DNA of 64,000 nt from Welwitschia mirabilis. Lineage: Eukaryota > Gnetophyta > Gnetopsida > Welwitschiales. Below the pieces are notes generated by a model. It had not been told where the DNA came from. It worked only from the letters and a program-made list of their open reading frames with translations, and did not search any database. The translations under genes and the position numbers were made by a program. The stretch spans positions 76,927,234-76,991,233 of the forward strand of contig JBOZIK010000001.1 in the NCBI GenBank assembly GCA_051453625.1. The letters run 5' to 3'. Within the stretch, counting starts at the first letter, position 1; each line of letters begins with the position of its first letter. Positions 12,862-24,559 of the stretch are shown piece by piece.

Positions 12862-13624
12862 TTAAGACTAACACTATAAAGGACTTAACATGAAAAATAT
12901 GAATGCACTGAGTTAAAAAAGCACAAAGCTTTACAGTCATTGACGACCACCAAATGCTGAGGACGGCATACCGAAACTAATGATTGCACACCAAAACATT
13001 AAGACTCTCGAAATATGCAACTTCAAGGAAGATTTCCTTTGAGTAATATCCCTAGATGAATCTATACCCTTAATCCTATGCAACTTTAAAAAAGACATGC
13101 TCTAAGTGGTCTCCTCAAGCAATTTGTGTACCTTGGTTGAAACTATGGGATACATGCACTACTTCAAATGGGACACACCCAAAAATGGGACTGACCTAAG
13201 CAATTTTATATAAACAATATCACAAGAAGTGTCCCATACCACTTTTTATAGAATCATTTGACATAAAATTGCATCACATGAATTAGTTGGGATAAGCCCC
13301 CAACCTAGCTTTCACTTAATCAGTCATCCTGCCAAATGAAGCAAGGTAAGAGCTCGCAAACTTAACCTCATAAAATAAAAGTTTTTAAACTATTTGTTTT
13401 GACATTCATAAGACATGAAATAGACCCTCACATTAAATATATCCAAGGCTTTTAAAGAGGTAGCAAAAAAACAAACTTATGATCAAAGGTAAATCATCCA
13501 ATCTGCAACTATAACTTTAAAAGCCACACCATTGCTAATACCCAATATTAGCGTAGGCTAGAAAAGCATGGCCAGATCATAATTAATAATGGGTAAACCC
13601 AAGGTTAGGTAGTTCATGTTGAGA

Positions 13625-14281
13625 TTAAAATAAAGTATGGACCACGCATGTATCCCTCGCTGTCCACTTTGTGGCATGCAGGAAGCTATGCAAGCTACCT
13701 GAGGGCGAAAAGAAACAGCCTCTTGGGAAAGATGCAAAAGACTTTCCACGTCCTTGTCTTAGAATATTTATATCATCAAATAAGACAAGATACCCATCAG
13801 CTGCTATTCCTCTAAAAAAAATGGAACAGAGCACTCAGCACCCACAGCAGTGAAGAGCAGGTCGGAGATAGAATCCACCAGGACGAAGGCAAACTTTCCA
13901 GAAAGATCTGTTACAACCTGATCGACAGGGTACGGACCCCTGTTTCTCAGGGTTCTATAAGCCTCGACCACAATATACACCTCACTAGCGGTCTTGTAAC
14001 GCCATATTGCTACCTCAATTCCACCACATTGTGAAGAAATCCATCAAAGATGTAGAAAATGTCATTCACTACACCAAAAGATCGTGGGATTTGCAGGTCC
14101 AAAGGCTCCTTCGAACAAGCCAAGGTTTCAACAGCCCCGAGTTTTACGAAAATGGCGTCTAGATTTAAAGAAACAAAGTAATTCAGCAGATCGGTTACGT
14201 TCTTGTACTCATTCGGAGCAGAATAAGGACTGTTAAGCTCCTCTAGTCAATGGTGATGCTTTTGTTCAAAATGGCCAACAT
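13625..14281 (-). pseudogene. intronless DUF3700 (aluminium-induced/TSJT1-like) pseudogene
   Basis: A broken copy of a plant DUF3700 protein, a class-II glutamine amidotransferase-like family of about 240 residues known as aluminium-induced proteins with YGL and LRDR motifs. It begins MLAILNKSI at 14281 and shows EELNSPYSAPNE, LACSKEPL, VVNDIFYIFDGFLHN, QYGV (for YGL, near 14000), VVEAYRTLRNRGPYP (LRDR altered to LRNR, near 13945), GKFAFVLVDS, DGYLVLFDD and GKSFASFPRGCFF, ending near HSFLHATKW. The consensus C-terminus is missing. Damage: a frameshift near 14246, TAG at 14010-14012 where the family has Gln or similar, a frameshift just after, and another in a poly-A run near 13820. No intron interrupts about 200 codons, which suggests capture from a processed transcript. 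It sits wholly inside LTR element 1 on the same strand. Confidence 0.85.
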
Positions 14282-15235
14282 TTTAACGCAGAAGAATAAC
14301 TAAAAGCAAAGACCAAAACAAAACAAGAAGATCTGCAAACGGAATGTCCAAACATCAAAGAAAATGAATTGTGATGGAGAAATGCATATTGTTACAGACT
14401 TTTGGATAAAGATGCCAAATAGAAAGCTGAATTGTTTAGTAATTGGAGATATTTCATTCGATTTCTGTTGCCTGCTGCATTGGAAGGTTTTCCAAGAAGT
14501 CTCTGAGGCTTTGGGGAAGGAAACAGTCAACATGGAGTTCTGGTACATTCTATAACGGCCCCAGTTGCAATGAACAAACCCCGCGGGGCAACGTACCTAC
14601 AAACGAATGGCTGAACCGTGCAAAACAGAGGAAGAAAGAAATAAAGGATTGAATGCTTATCAAAGAAACTACTATTAGTATCTGGATTGAGCTAAATCTT
14701 CACTAATCTTTTACAAAATTAACATCTTACAGAAAAACCGCTGCGAAAAATTAAACCTTCACGAATCTCCTTACCAAATCAATGCTTTGCAGAGAAAAAA
14801 ATCAAGACTGCAAACCAAATCTCCCTGAGCTGAAACCGCAATAAGGAAGCAACGGCAATTTTAGATCTGTGGACCGAATCTAGTCGCAGACGGATCACCT
14901 CTTTATCTTTTATTGAATGGAAATGAACGAATTTCTGAAACGAAACGATGGACCGACCTTTCTGTTGTTCTTTCTGTAGCAGGTGAGCAATCGATCTGCA
15001 ATCTGAAAAGCTTCTTCTTTATCTAAGTTTTTTAGTCTTTCCTGGCTTCGGCAGGCGGTCGCCGTTGTTTTAGGTTCCAAAGACGAATGTCATGAATTCC
15101 CCTCTTATAAACAAACCCTAAGTGGAACAAAGGCAGGAGGAGAACAAGCGAAAGTCTCTCTCTTTCTCTCTTCTTAAAAGCTCAGACGCCGCCATTGCTT
15201 AAAATTCAAAGCCGTTTAAGTCCACTCGGTATAAC
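14282..15235 (-). other. GC-richer segment upstream of the DUF3700 pseudogene, probably captured 5' region
   Basis: Composition is gene-like compared with the surrounding AT-rich DNA. On minus it runs from a CGGCG-containing, GA-rich leader-like stretch (15150-15200) to the pseudogene ATG. A TTTGCAG followed by ATCTTC at about 14330-14345 could be a splice acceptor of a 5' UTR intron. A TTTATAAGAG at about 15100 resembles a TATA box. No protein is recognised in it. It is probably promoter, 5' UTR or intron carried along with the gene. Confidence 0.4.
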
Positions 15236-15297
15236 ACTTATTTTTATTTAAAAGAAATAGAAATACACAATATCTTGATAGGGGTAAAGAGATAGGC

Positions 15298-15378
15298 GAT
15301 TCTATCAGGATCGTAGGGCTATAACCGATTTCCCAAATTCCATCAGGATCCTAGTGCTATAACCGATTCTATCAGGAA
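15298..15378. repeat. 42-bp imperfect tandem repeat
   Basis: TCAGGAT-C-TAG-GCTATAACCGATT occurs twice, joined by TCCCAAATTCCA, and a further ATTCTATCAGG lies on each side. It lies just inside the right LTR of element 1, where the primer-binding site would be expected. Confidence 0.6.
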
Positions 15379-15394
15379 AGAGTTTATATGGAGC

Positions 15395-15636
15395 AAAAGG
15401 ATTATCCATAAAACCAGCTTAAATTTTTAATTGATTTTAAATTAATAAATATATGAGGTTTTCTAATTTTGAAGATCTTAGATCCATGAATTTCAGACTA
15501 GATTCAATAATCTCTCAACCAGGTAATGATCCAAAGTCCTATGTTTAGCTTATAACTAAAATATCATTGACACATCGGCATATCCATAGTGCTCTTTATT
15601 TAAAATAAAATAAAAATCATAAACTAATACCCAATA
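15395..15636 (-). repeat. right (5') LTR of element 1
   Basis: Direct repeat of 12603-12847. In minus orientation its start is TATTGGGTATTAG, one base away from the TGTTGGG of its partner. Confidence 0.65.
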
Positions 15637-15666
15637 GGAAGAATAGCCATTATAGTGCATTTACAT

Positions 15667-16010
15667 GTTATAATCAAAACTAACATATAAAGCAGAGGCG
15701 CATGAATACATGAGGGACAAAGATATGTAATTAAATAGAAGGTAAAATTTGGGATTTTATTTTTAAGTTGGGTTAAAAACCCCAATCCTATTTAAAGGAT
15801 TTATGTCTTTTCATATTACGTGGTAAGTTCACTTTTAGAACACATAATATACCTCTTTTTTCTCCTATAGATGTTCTTTTTTGTCTTTAAGGATTTCACC
15901 ATGTAAATCTATGTGTCTCTCTATATACAGTTCTTTCCTTTATCTTTCTTTATTATTCTTATTATTGCTACTATATATAACTATAAATTTTTACAACAAT
16001 TATCCCTATG
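15667..16010 (+). repeat. possible solo Copia-type LTR
   Basis: Begins TGTTATAATC and carries TATTTAAAGG near 15795. It continues with a GTCTTTAAGGATTTCACCATG block and a pyrimidine-rich tail resembling the R/U5 part of many plant Copia LTRs. No partner LTR, primer site or coding region is seen beside it, and its end is uncertain. Confidence 0.3.
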
Positions 16011-16920
16011 TTGTTAGTGATTACATGAACAAGAAATTATCATAGAGTTTTATAAAATGTGGATTTAGAATCTTTCATCCTAGTTGAGTTCTATTAGTTT
16101 TGTGTAGAGATTGGTGCAAATCTCCAAGTATACAAAGTATTAACTAAGAGGAAGTATAATTTACGTAGAGCTATAGTTAACTATTTATTTTTTTAATTTA
16201 TAGATTCTTGATTTAGTATTCATGCATGTAATATGATTACAATTAAAAATTTCAATAAGATGCATTATGACTTGTGAAAGATGACAATCAAAACTGTGTT
16301 TTATAAAAACAAATAGGATGTTTCTTGATTATACTTTAATCTTTGAATTTTTTAAATTTAAACATTAGTAAATTTATATTTTAACATTTTAAAGAAAATG
16401 TTTAAGTTATTAGTAATCACTTTTTATTTTTACAATTACCAAATTTTTATTACAAATGAATGAGACATAGGTTTCATTGTGCACAACAATTTGAGCTATT
16501 AATTTTTCCACCAAAGCATGAATTTCAAGAAGTCAAGTGATGTGATTAGATCAATTAAACCATTGGAATTTTACTGTAGGAGTAGTCTTAAAAAATATGA
16601 AATAAACATATACACGAACAAAAACAATTAAACTTATAGGAAGGTAAAAGTCAAGTTAACAATTAAAGCTGCTAAGAAAACTAAGGATTCACTTCATTAT
16701 TTTCATGACAAAGCAAGTTTTCTTTGACTCGATCTAATATACTTTAACATACCAAGCATGTTAATCAAATAATCAGGTGGATGTGATTCTCAATGTGCAA
16801 GAATGCCTAAATGGATAAAAAGCCAAACTTCTATCTCAAATCAACAAAATCTAACTACTTTAGAGTGCTCTTTAGAGTCTACCCATCTTTTTAATGTTTT
16901 GCTTTAATGCCTTGCTTATA

Positions 16921-17147
16921 GTTGTTAAGTACATTAAGAAGGATAAAAAATAATTTTTTTGAAAGTTAAGAGAGTAGTAGTCCTTGCATTCATTATTGTG
17001 AAATGATTTATGTAGAGATAAACTTAGTGGAGGTGTTAAGAACATTAAGAAGGATAAAAAATAGTTTCTTTGAAAGTTAAGAGAGTAGTAGTCCTTACAT
17101 TCATTATTATGAAATGATGTACACAGATATAAACTTAGTGGAGGTTA
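16921..17147. repeat. tandem duplication, period 111 bp
   Basis: Two adjacent copies of about 111 bp, both containing ACATTAAGAAGGATAAAAAA and GTTAAGAGAGTAGTAGTCCT. They differ at roughly one base in ten. No coding potential. Confidence 0.85.
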
Positions 17148-18124
17148 GATCCTTAAGCATCTTTTAGTTTTTAATATGGATTTATTAGGTTAGTTGGGTT
17201 GACAACTTCATAGTTTAGATAGACCGTAGATTAAAATCATGATACAAAAACAGTTATATAATGAGATCTAGTTTAAAGACTATCTAAACATTATGCATGC
17301 ATCTTTAGAGTGGAGGGGTTTTTACAAAAATTAAAAATTGGTATTTTGGACATTATGAAAAGTAGATAAGGAAATATAGAGTGAAATAATCTTATAATAA
17401 AATGCATCCACCTTAATAAATCCTCTCCAAAGAATTACTAAGAGGTTATTTATCTAGTAAAACCCTATTAAAGAAGATACCTACAAACGCTTCTTTAAAA
17501 GAAAAAGCAACAATAGTTTTTATAGAGTGTATCTTTTGTGATATGTATAAAATAGTTGATCATAATTTTCTTAATTTCACCTAGATCAAGAAGCATTATG
17601 AAATAATTGATAAGCTAACAGGTTTTAAACTTCATGGAAATATAGTTTAGAATATGCTTAAAAGGTAAAGCATAAATAACAATAATGCACAAATGCTTTG
17701 CATGGAGACTTCTGTTCATAACTCCATGGTATAAGGTTTAGAGAAAGTAATTAAAAAAAAAAAAAAAGAAGTGATGAAGTGGATTTTTAGCCTCTAATCC
17801 TTTAGGAATGGAGAAATATAGTAATAGTCTAGCTAGGAATTTAATCCTTTAGCAGATTTAAGTATCTTTTTTAAACGTATGCATAGATCTAGATAAAACA
17901 ATAGTAAGAGCAAGAAATTCTAGCTTTTAACATAGATCTAGATAGAATAAAAGTAACAATAAGAAATTTTATCTTTCATCATAAATTCAAATAGAACAAT
18001 AACAATAAAAGAAATTTCTAGTTACTTTAGTTTTAAACTTGAAAAAGATAATATGGTTAATCTAGTTGCCGTTTCTTAAGACTTTGCCTTTTAATTTATG
18101 TGGTTGACACATTGACCTCTATAG
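17148..18124. other. AT-rich DNA, no gene seen
   Basis: No ORF, terminal repeat or RNA gene. A 16-base poly-A run occurs near 17752. Near 17880-18010 a short phrase of the type CATAGATCTAGATA-AA-AA recurs about three times, suggesting an old local duplication. Confidence 0.4.
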
Positions 18125-18357
18125 GGATCAAGGAGATCTCATTTGACATAGAATGACTAGAGCTGAGAGTCATAGGGACATCTGGGGGAGCATAAAAAGT
18201 CTTCATTGAATCAACTCAATAATTTTATTAATATTAGATTAATTTGTATGACAAAAGTTGGCCATATTTGAACTCAACTAACTCCTAATTTGTGGTTCCA
18301 CATTCCAACATATGTGGATCTACACAAACCCATGCTTAAAATAAAACTAAAACCCCA
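18125..18357 (-). repeat. left (3') LTR of element 2
   Basis: Shares ATCAAGGAGATCTCATTTGA, ATTTTATTAATATTAGATTA and CTTAAAATAAAACTAAAACC with the right LTR. It is bounded on the internal side by a C-run, which is the minus-strand polypurine tract (18358-18368). Confidence 0.75.
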
Positions 18358-18480
18358 AAACCCCCTTTAATGTTAGATTGTCAAAGATATAAGGAATTTA
18401 ACATTACAATTATTAGAACATGCCTCTAACATAGCATGATATTTTAATTCAAGGACTCATAAGGGACAACACAAGGAACA

Positions 18481-18536
18481 ATGAGGGACATCATGACAAA
18501 GAATGAGGGACATGATGACAGACAACGAGGGACCAA
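18481..18536. repeat. 22-bp repeat, 2.5 copies
   Basis: ATGAGGGACAT-ATGACA-A- begins at 18481 and 18503, with a partial third copy (ACGAGGGACC) at 18525. The period is exactly 22 bp. It lies inside element 2. Confidence 0.8.
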
Positions 18537-18989
18537 GTAAAACAATAGGAACACTCAGGACAATGATCGAGAGGCTGCTAAGATAGGAGAGACGATCTCA
18601 AGCTTAAGGAATTTTCAACATACTTGATTGGGAAAGCCTTTAACCTAGCTTAGCATATGAAAATAAGATTGATAAACTCAGAAAAATGCAAATCGAGACA
18701 ACTCAAGACCAAAAGGGACAAAACCAAGGAGAAACCTTGAAGCAGCTTGGGATAAAGTAAGACATTTTGATAATTTACATATAAAAAATAATGGCAAGAA
18801 AAATGTCCCATACCATTTTTCTTTTTATCATCGTAATATGTAAATTATATTATATGTGGAACATGAATTATTTTGTTTTACGCCACCTTTACAAAATAAT
18901 ACTTGCCTTAAAAACTGTAATTTAAAAGTCAAGCATGAGATAACAAAAAGGACCCACACAATGGTTTGCCAGTGATGGACGGTGTGATG

Positions 18990-19660
18990 CATCTAATGAT
19001 TATTGTGATCTCCTTTATTTTGCATGAATCACGCTTCTGTGTCTACACGCTGCACAAAGTCCGCTCTGAGGAACAACTCGACAACCTCGGCAACGCAATC
19101 AGGAGCTGCCAATGGTAAGATCTGAAGGTGCTCCTGCTGTTCGTTGATTATCTAACTCTCAGCAACAGCAATGTAGTGGTCACAAATCATTGTAAGCCTC
19201 ATCATAGCTGTGATAGCCTAAAGACTCCTCAGATATTCTCTTAGAAACTTGTCAAAGCTACGACAGATCCATCTACGTTTACACTATTCTCCCAAATCCG
19301 GTTCATCAGAAGAATGCCGTTGGCAATGCCAGTGACAATAGCACTTGCATTCGGCAGAGAATGCATGGGAATCACCATGACTATGCTTTGCGCTGCTATC
19401 AAGTTCTTGAGACTGACATCTGTTGAAAATATAAGTGGGTGTTGTCCCACAGTGAGAATAAGATACAGAAAACCGCGATGATCTCAGACAATAACGTATC
19501 AGCAGACTTCATCTTCTTCTCCAAGTGGAACCAGTGTAATGCAGGTAACCGGAGCAGAAGAAACCTTGATTACCACTAGCAACTGAAATCTGTTAGAATC
19601 TGTCAGCCCTAGCGGATGCTCTTCACCGCACGTTAGAATGAAAGGCGCTTCCTGGTTAGG
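18990..19660 (-). pseudogene. unidentified captured host-like sequence in element 2
   Basis: GC-rich and coding-like in an AT-rich neighbourhood. On minus, one frame is open for about 50 codons near 19660-19500 (containing CGEEHPLGLTDSNRF and CITLVPLGEEDEVC). A second is open at 19450-19241 (containing LKNLIAAQSIVM and GILLMNRIWENSVN), and a third near 19140-19040 contains VAEVVELFLRADF. The open blocks lie in sequence with frameshifts and stops between them, as expected of a decayed exon copy. I do not recognise the protein. It sits in the same position of the same family as the DUF3700 pseudogene of element 1, which supports capture from a host gene. Confidence 0.5.
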
Positions 19661-19664
19661 TTTT

Positions 19665-19675
19665 CTCTGATACCA
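19665..19675 (-). other. primer-binding site of element 2 (initiator Met-tRNA type)
   Basis: On minus this reads TGGTATCAGAG, the standard plant LTR-retrotransposon primer-binding site complementary to initiator Met-tRNA. It lies 7 nt inside the end of the right LTR, which fixes the element's orientation as minus. Confidence 0.75.
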
Positions 19676-19682
19676 TTTATAG

Positions 19683-20113
19683 TGTTCAAGGAGATCTCAT
19701 TTAACATAGAATGACCCAAAGCTGAGAGTTATAAAGACTTCTCAGGAAGCATAAAAAATCTTCATTGAGCCAGTTCAAGGATTTTCCAGCCAAAGCTTAG
19801 GGTGGACACTGCGGTCTCTGAATCTGTTTGGCTCTGACCTGCTGGGGGTGCTACCACCTGTGTTATGGCTTCTGCTATCTCCCTGAGTCTGTTCTTTCTG
19901 CAGTACTTGTAAGAGTGGCTCTCCAAACGTTTCCAACAATGAAATAAAATCATAATTTCATTGAAAAAAAGAATTTTATTAATATTAGATTAATTTATAC
20001 GGTAAAATTTGCCATATTTAAATTTGAATTCAACTAACTTCTGATTCATGGCTGCACGTCCCAACGTATATGGATCTACACTAACCCATACTTAAAATAA
20101 AACTAAAACCTAA
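19683..20113 (-). repeat. right (5') LTR of element 2, carrying an insertion
   Basis: Begins TGTTCAAGGAGATCTC on plus and aligns with 18125-18357, except for an internal GC-rich block (19788-19971) that the left LTR lacks. Confidence 0.7.
19788..19971. other. 184-bp GC-rich insertion inside an LTR
   Basis: Present only in the right LTR of element 2. Read on plus it ends with AATAAA, then about 15 nt, then seven A residues, like the 3' end of a retroposed transcript. On minus it holds an open frame (19762-19953) containing EAITQVVAPPAG that I do not recognise. It could be inserted cDNA, or a part lost from the left LTR. Confidence 0.5.
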
Positions 20114-23100
20114 TAATCTCTTTTGTTTCTTAGCTTTATAACCTTGTTTATTATTACGAAGATGCTATAATATCTATCACTTTTTGTAAGCCTTTAATGA
20201 AAAACAGATTTTCATTTTCTTATTTAAAAGGGGGGAAATATTAAGCATGTGGAATTAAAAGTAAAACCAGACCTTTGTCATATAAGTACAAGATGCCTCA
20301 AGGGTCGAGACACATTGGACATTCCATTTATATTTAGATTTCACTTTATATATGGGCAATATCTATTGAACTTCCATACCCCTTATTTTTAATACATTTC
20401 ATTTGAGTTTTTATTACTATAATAAGGGATAATCCTATGATGAGGTTATAAGACTCTTTTCTCCCTTCATAAGCATTTGGGAATAATTTTTTTGTAAAAT
20501 AATTATTTTATTGAGTCTAAGGATATTTTTTATTGGATTTCTAATTTTGTATAATATTTACATTGTTGGTCAATGCAATTTGATCCATGATTGAATATAA
20601 TATTATTTTATATCATTGATGCATTTAGCATTAGTAGAAATACAATAGTTTACCTAAAATATATATTTTTTCCCCTTTGTATGAGAGTGAGACATCAAAA
20701 GGGAAAATAAGAAGGTGGATTCATTAACACAAGAATCAATCATACATGTAATTCAATGAGGAAATTGATGATGGACATGGATAAAGTCCTTTCTTGAAAT
20801 CCCTCCATACTACTTTAGTCATATTTAGCATGCTCATCATCCCTTGCATAATGAAGAGTTTAATATAGTGCAACATATTCTATTATGTTGAACTAATTTC
20901 TTTAATGTTTTGTTAGGGTATTATAAAAGTCAGATGTCAGACATGTTTGTATTTATGACATCTTTTATGCTATCCTACTTTTCTACAATTCATAAGAAAA
21001 TGATCCATCTATAAACAAAGATGATATTTTGGTATCACATGTTCTTTTTATTTTTATTCAAGACCTTTGAGATCTATGAAAAATGCTTTGTTTCTTGTAT
21101 ATAAAGACCTCATTTCTTAATGAATTTTCATTGTGGATAAAAAAAATAATAGTAATTTAGGATTTCTTGGTATTTTTTCTTTTGAATAATCATTTCTAGT
21201 ACTAGGAGAATAAGTTATCCATTATTAATAATTTTACTTTTTATAAAATATTCTTAGATATCTCTTTTTATATAGTTTTGAATAACTGCAAGATTTGAAA
21301 TTCCCTTGTAATCCTTGTGGAAGAATGAAAAGAAAGGTTTTTAAAACTACATAGATCAACCTTGTTTTATAAATTTAAGATTACTACTCATGCCTTGGTT
21401 ACCAAGGTATAACTATAAATATTACTATTAATAGTAGTTATTAAGACATAGCAAGCTTTTACTATTGTTCTTGGGGATTCTAATTGGTGTTCTCTATCTT
21501 ATTAGAAATAAATTTTCTTATTTAAAAATTTTTTAGTTTTATTTTAAAAATTTATCATTGCAAAATTATAAAAAGATTTTCTATTTTGCAAGAGAAAGGA
21601 GTTTAGAACAAAGGAGTTTGAATCTATAGAGTATTCATTATAGATCAATTGTGCTACATCTCACCTCTACGCAAGTGCATTATATATATTTTTTTTTTTA
21701 TTATCATCAGCTATAGAGAGGTTTGCGTTTTAATTATTTGCTAAACATTATATACATCTTTATGCCTTATGATTCATTATTAGGTAGTCAATCTATGCTA
21801 GTATTGCATTATACGTTAATTCCCATAAAATGTTTCTTATAATTTATATCTAAAATATCATAACTCTATGATCCATTTATTATCTATTTTGCATAATGCA
21901 TAAACTTTATTCTAATCATCACTACAATTTATTCAATTTATTCTACTAGAACACCATCTTGTTTGCATTAATTCCATTTATCTAAATGCACAACTATATT
22001 TTTTTCATAGTTTTCGTCATTTTATGCTAGTAGTATGTTTTGAAAATTTTTAATCAAACTTGATCTCTCATCATTAATTAGGACATCTTCATAATTTGTG
22101 ATCTTTGAAGTTATGTATTAGTGGTCAAGGGATAGATAATGATCTTAAATTTATAAAACTAGGGTGATCCATTCTAGTATAGGTAATCTTACTTGTGATT
22201 CTTCCATAAAGACTATAAAAAGATTTTAGAGCTTGTAAAGTATAAGGTATTTTAGTAAAGGTATGTTTGAGGTATGATTAAGAGGAATTAGAAAAATGGA
22301 TTAAGCCTACTAATTAGAAAACTTCTGCTAGTCCTTAGGAATTGTTGTTCATTAGATAATCTATCAAACAAGCGCAAGATACAATTAAGATATTACATTA
22401 AGAGCAGAAGGGTTTCATAAATAAGTAATAAAATATTCACTATAGATTTTGGATGACATAAATGTAATTAGTTTAAAGAGATTTATCTTATGTTAAAAGG
22501 TAGGAAACACTAGAATAACATGAAAGATGTCATAAATGCTAATAAATGAATAATCTAAATCATAACAATATATTAAAAGAAATAATTATAAATGAAAAAT
22601 ATTTTAAAAAAATCAAAATAAACTATTCCATGATGGAATAGAAAAATGATATAGTTAAAGAGAAAAGTATATTTACTAATGATGCAAATAATACAACAAA
22701 TAACAATCCATTATAACATAAAGTCTTAAGCTTAATAAGATAAATTCCTTATAGAAAAATTTACTTCTCAATCCTAAGGAGGAAGAAAGGAGACTTAAAG
22801 TACCTCATGAAATAATCCCTTATTGAAAAAAAAGGAAAGTGTAGATCTCAAAGGATGCAATATAGATGTAGGATAACCATGAAATGAAATATGAATAGCA
22901 TACCTTAACCCTTAAGGTAAGCTATACTTATGTTACTTGTGATTGGGTAGTTTATTATAATAGGATGTACTTGGAAAATTAACATATATAAAATTTATTT
23001 ATGATGAATTTATTTAGGTATTAAGATTCGTCAAATTAATCCTTACTCTTCTTAAGATTTTCTTTTATTCTAGGGATCCCAAATTTATTTTTGCCTCATG

Positions 23101-23899
23101 CTATAAGTTTATTAGGTAATGTACTAATAGTTACTCATTTACGTTTCTTGAAACTTATCATATTATAGACTACACTTAATGTAGTGGGCCTTAATGATGG
23201 AACTAGTTTTCTTAAGCATTTTTGTTTATCTAAAGATTAAGTAACTTAGAAGAACTTATAAAGTAAATTCTAAATAATAATTTAAAAATTATAAGGATTA
23301 AAATTTATGATTATAATTTGATGTTAAACATGTTATTTATAATCTTAAACTATATTATCTATCAAACTTTATGGGGATAAAAATTTAAAGTGTAAAGACC
23401 TATATTAACCAATACTACAAGAAATTTAATGAAGAGTAATTATAACTTGAAGCTCTCTTAAAATAGTTTGATAAAACTACATTAAACTCTTATTTTAAAT
23501 CAGTAAAACTTCAACATCTAAAAATCACAACTATCTGATGATTCATTTAATAGATTTTACTGTGCATAGAGATGATAGAGATAGTTTTCATCAAACTTTT
23601 CCTATAAAAACACTAAAATCCCTATAGAAATATAAGATTTTAGCTACTTCTTCATGTACAATCTTAACTTCTTATATAAATTACTTTAAAATAAAAATAG
23701 CAATCATTAATCAATTACCTAATTACCATGGCCTTTATTAAAAATATTTTTATGAAAATATACATGATTTAAAAGTTATCATGCTAATCATATCATAAAC
23801 AAGTAACTAACATAGTTTAAAACATAAAAAATTTCTATTAAAATTTAGAGATCTCAATTCCCTAATAATTTCATGTATCATACATAATAAGAGAATAAA
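20114..23899. other. AT-rich DNA, possibly the 5' part of gypsy element E
   Basis: No recognisable protein in any frame and no direct repeat found. Since a plus-strand gypsy pol starts near 23.9 kb, the gag and 5' LTR of that element would be expected here, but they are too decayed for me to see. A short poly-T occurs near 21690. Confidence 0.35.
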
Positions 23900-23914
23900 T
23901 AAATCCTTTGTTAG

Positions 23915-24180
23915 GAACTAATGTGAACTAAATGCCATATATGCTAAGCAAAGAAGTTAGATTAAAAGGAGCAAAGAGAATGAGAATAACTTTATAGCTT
24001 TTAGATTACTCATTTAAAATTCCTAAGGGAATAATAAAAAATGTCCTTGTGAAAGTTGATAAGTTTTAGTACATAATGGAATTTGTAGTTTTAGAAATGA
24101 AATATAATATAAGAGAGTGTTTCCTAATCTTAAAAATCTATTTTTAAATCAGATCTAACTATTTAATCAACTATAAAAAT
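23915..24180 (+). pseudogene. element E retropepsin remnant
   Basis: The frame shows VN*MPYMLSKEVRLKG, matching the part just after the D-S/T-G active site. It continues with IPKGIIKNVLVKVDKF and EFVVLEM, which are diagnostic of the Athila-type protease (family form IPRGIVEDVLVKVDKF...DFVVLDME). The final LGRPFL block is decayed. Stops are present. No functional protease can be made. Confidence 0.7.
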
Positions 24181-24559
24181 GGAGTAATAAAAATTTCCTT
24201 TGCAAAGATGAAGAGAAAGTTTTCGAAACCATGAGAAGGAGCATATGAATGATATAGAAGTTCTTGAATATATTTAAATTTATTAAAAAAATTATTAAGT
24301 CTTTCTTATCCTTATATGATCATTCATTATGTAAACCTTATGATGAATTCACACTTTCCATTCATATTTGAACCTTTATTACATGCATGAAAAAAACAAC
24401 CTTCTAGTAAAGAGTGTGTCTCTAATGTTGAGCTTAAAACCTATTTCTAAAGACTTGAAATATGTATTCTTAAAAGAAAATTCTTCCTATCATGTAGATC
24501 TCTATAGTGATTAACATCTCAAGAAGAATCTTTGGTTTCTGTGGTTTAAAAATATGAAA

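Larger units (their letters stand above)
12603..15636 (-). mobile_element. non-autonomous LTR element 1 with captured gene
   Basis: Two direct repeats of about 245 bp (12603-12847 and 15395-15636) bound about 2.5 kb of GC-richer DNA that encodes no gag or pol. On the minus strand the left copy begins TGTTGGGTATTAG. It is preceded by the purine run ATGAAGGGGGG, as expected for a polypurine tract next to a 3' LTR. The internal 3' part shares blocks with the element at 18125-20113 (for example GTCCCATACCA near 13228 and 18804, and a CATGAATTA block), so the two are one family. No convincing primer-binding site is visible next to the 5' LTR. The cargo is the DUF3700 pseudogene at 13625-14281 plus its likely 5' region. 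Confidence 0.6.
18125..20113 (-). mobile_element. non-autonomous LTR element 2 with gene-like cargo
   Basis: Direct repeats at 18125-18357 and 19683-20113 flank about 1.3 kb. On minus the order is 5' LTR, primer-binding site (19665-19675), GC-rich cargo, polypurine tract, 3' LTR. The left LTR starts TGGGGTTTTAG on minus, directly after AAAGGGGG. No gag or pol is encoded. It belongs to the same family as the element at 12603-15636 (shared GTCCCATACCA, CATGAATTA and ACCTAGCTT blocks) but carries different cargo. The right LTR is larger because of about 184 extra bases (19788-19971). Confidence 0.65.

Noticed and set aside
14300-14652. ORFs on both strands upstream of the DUF3700 pseudogene
   Set aside because: They overlap one another on opposite strands and show no protein motif. 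The region fits a captured leader or intron better.
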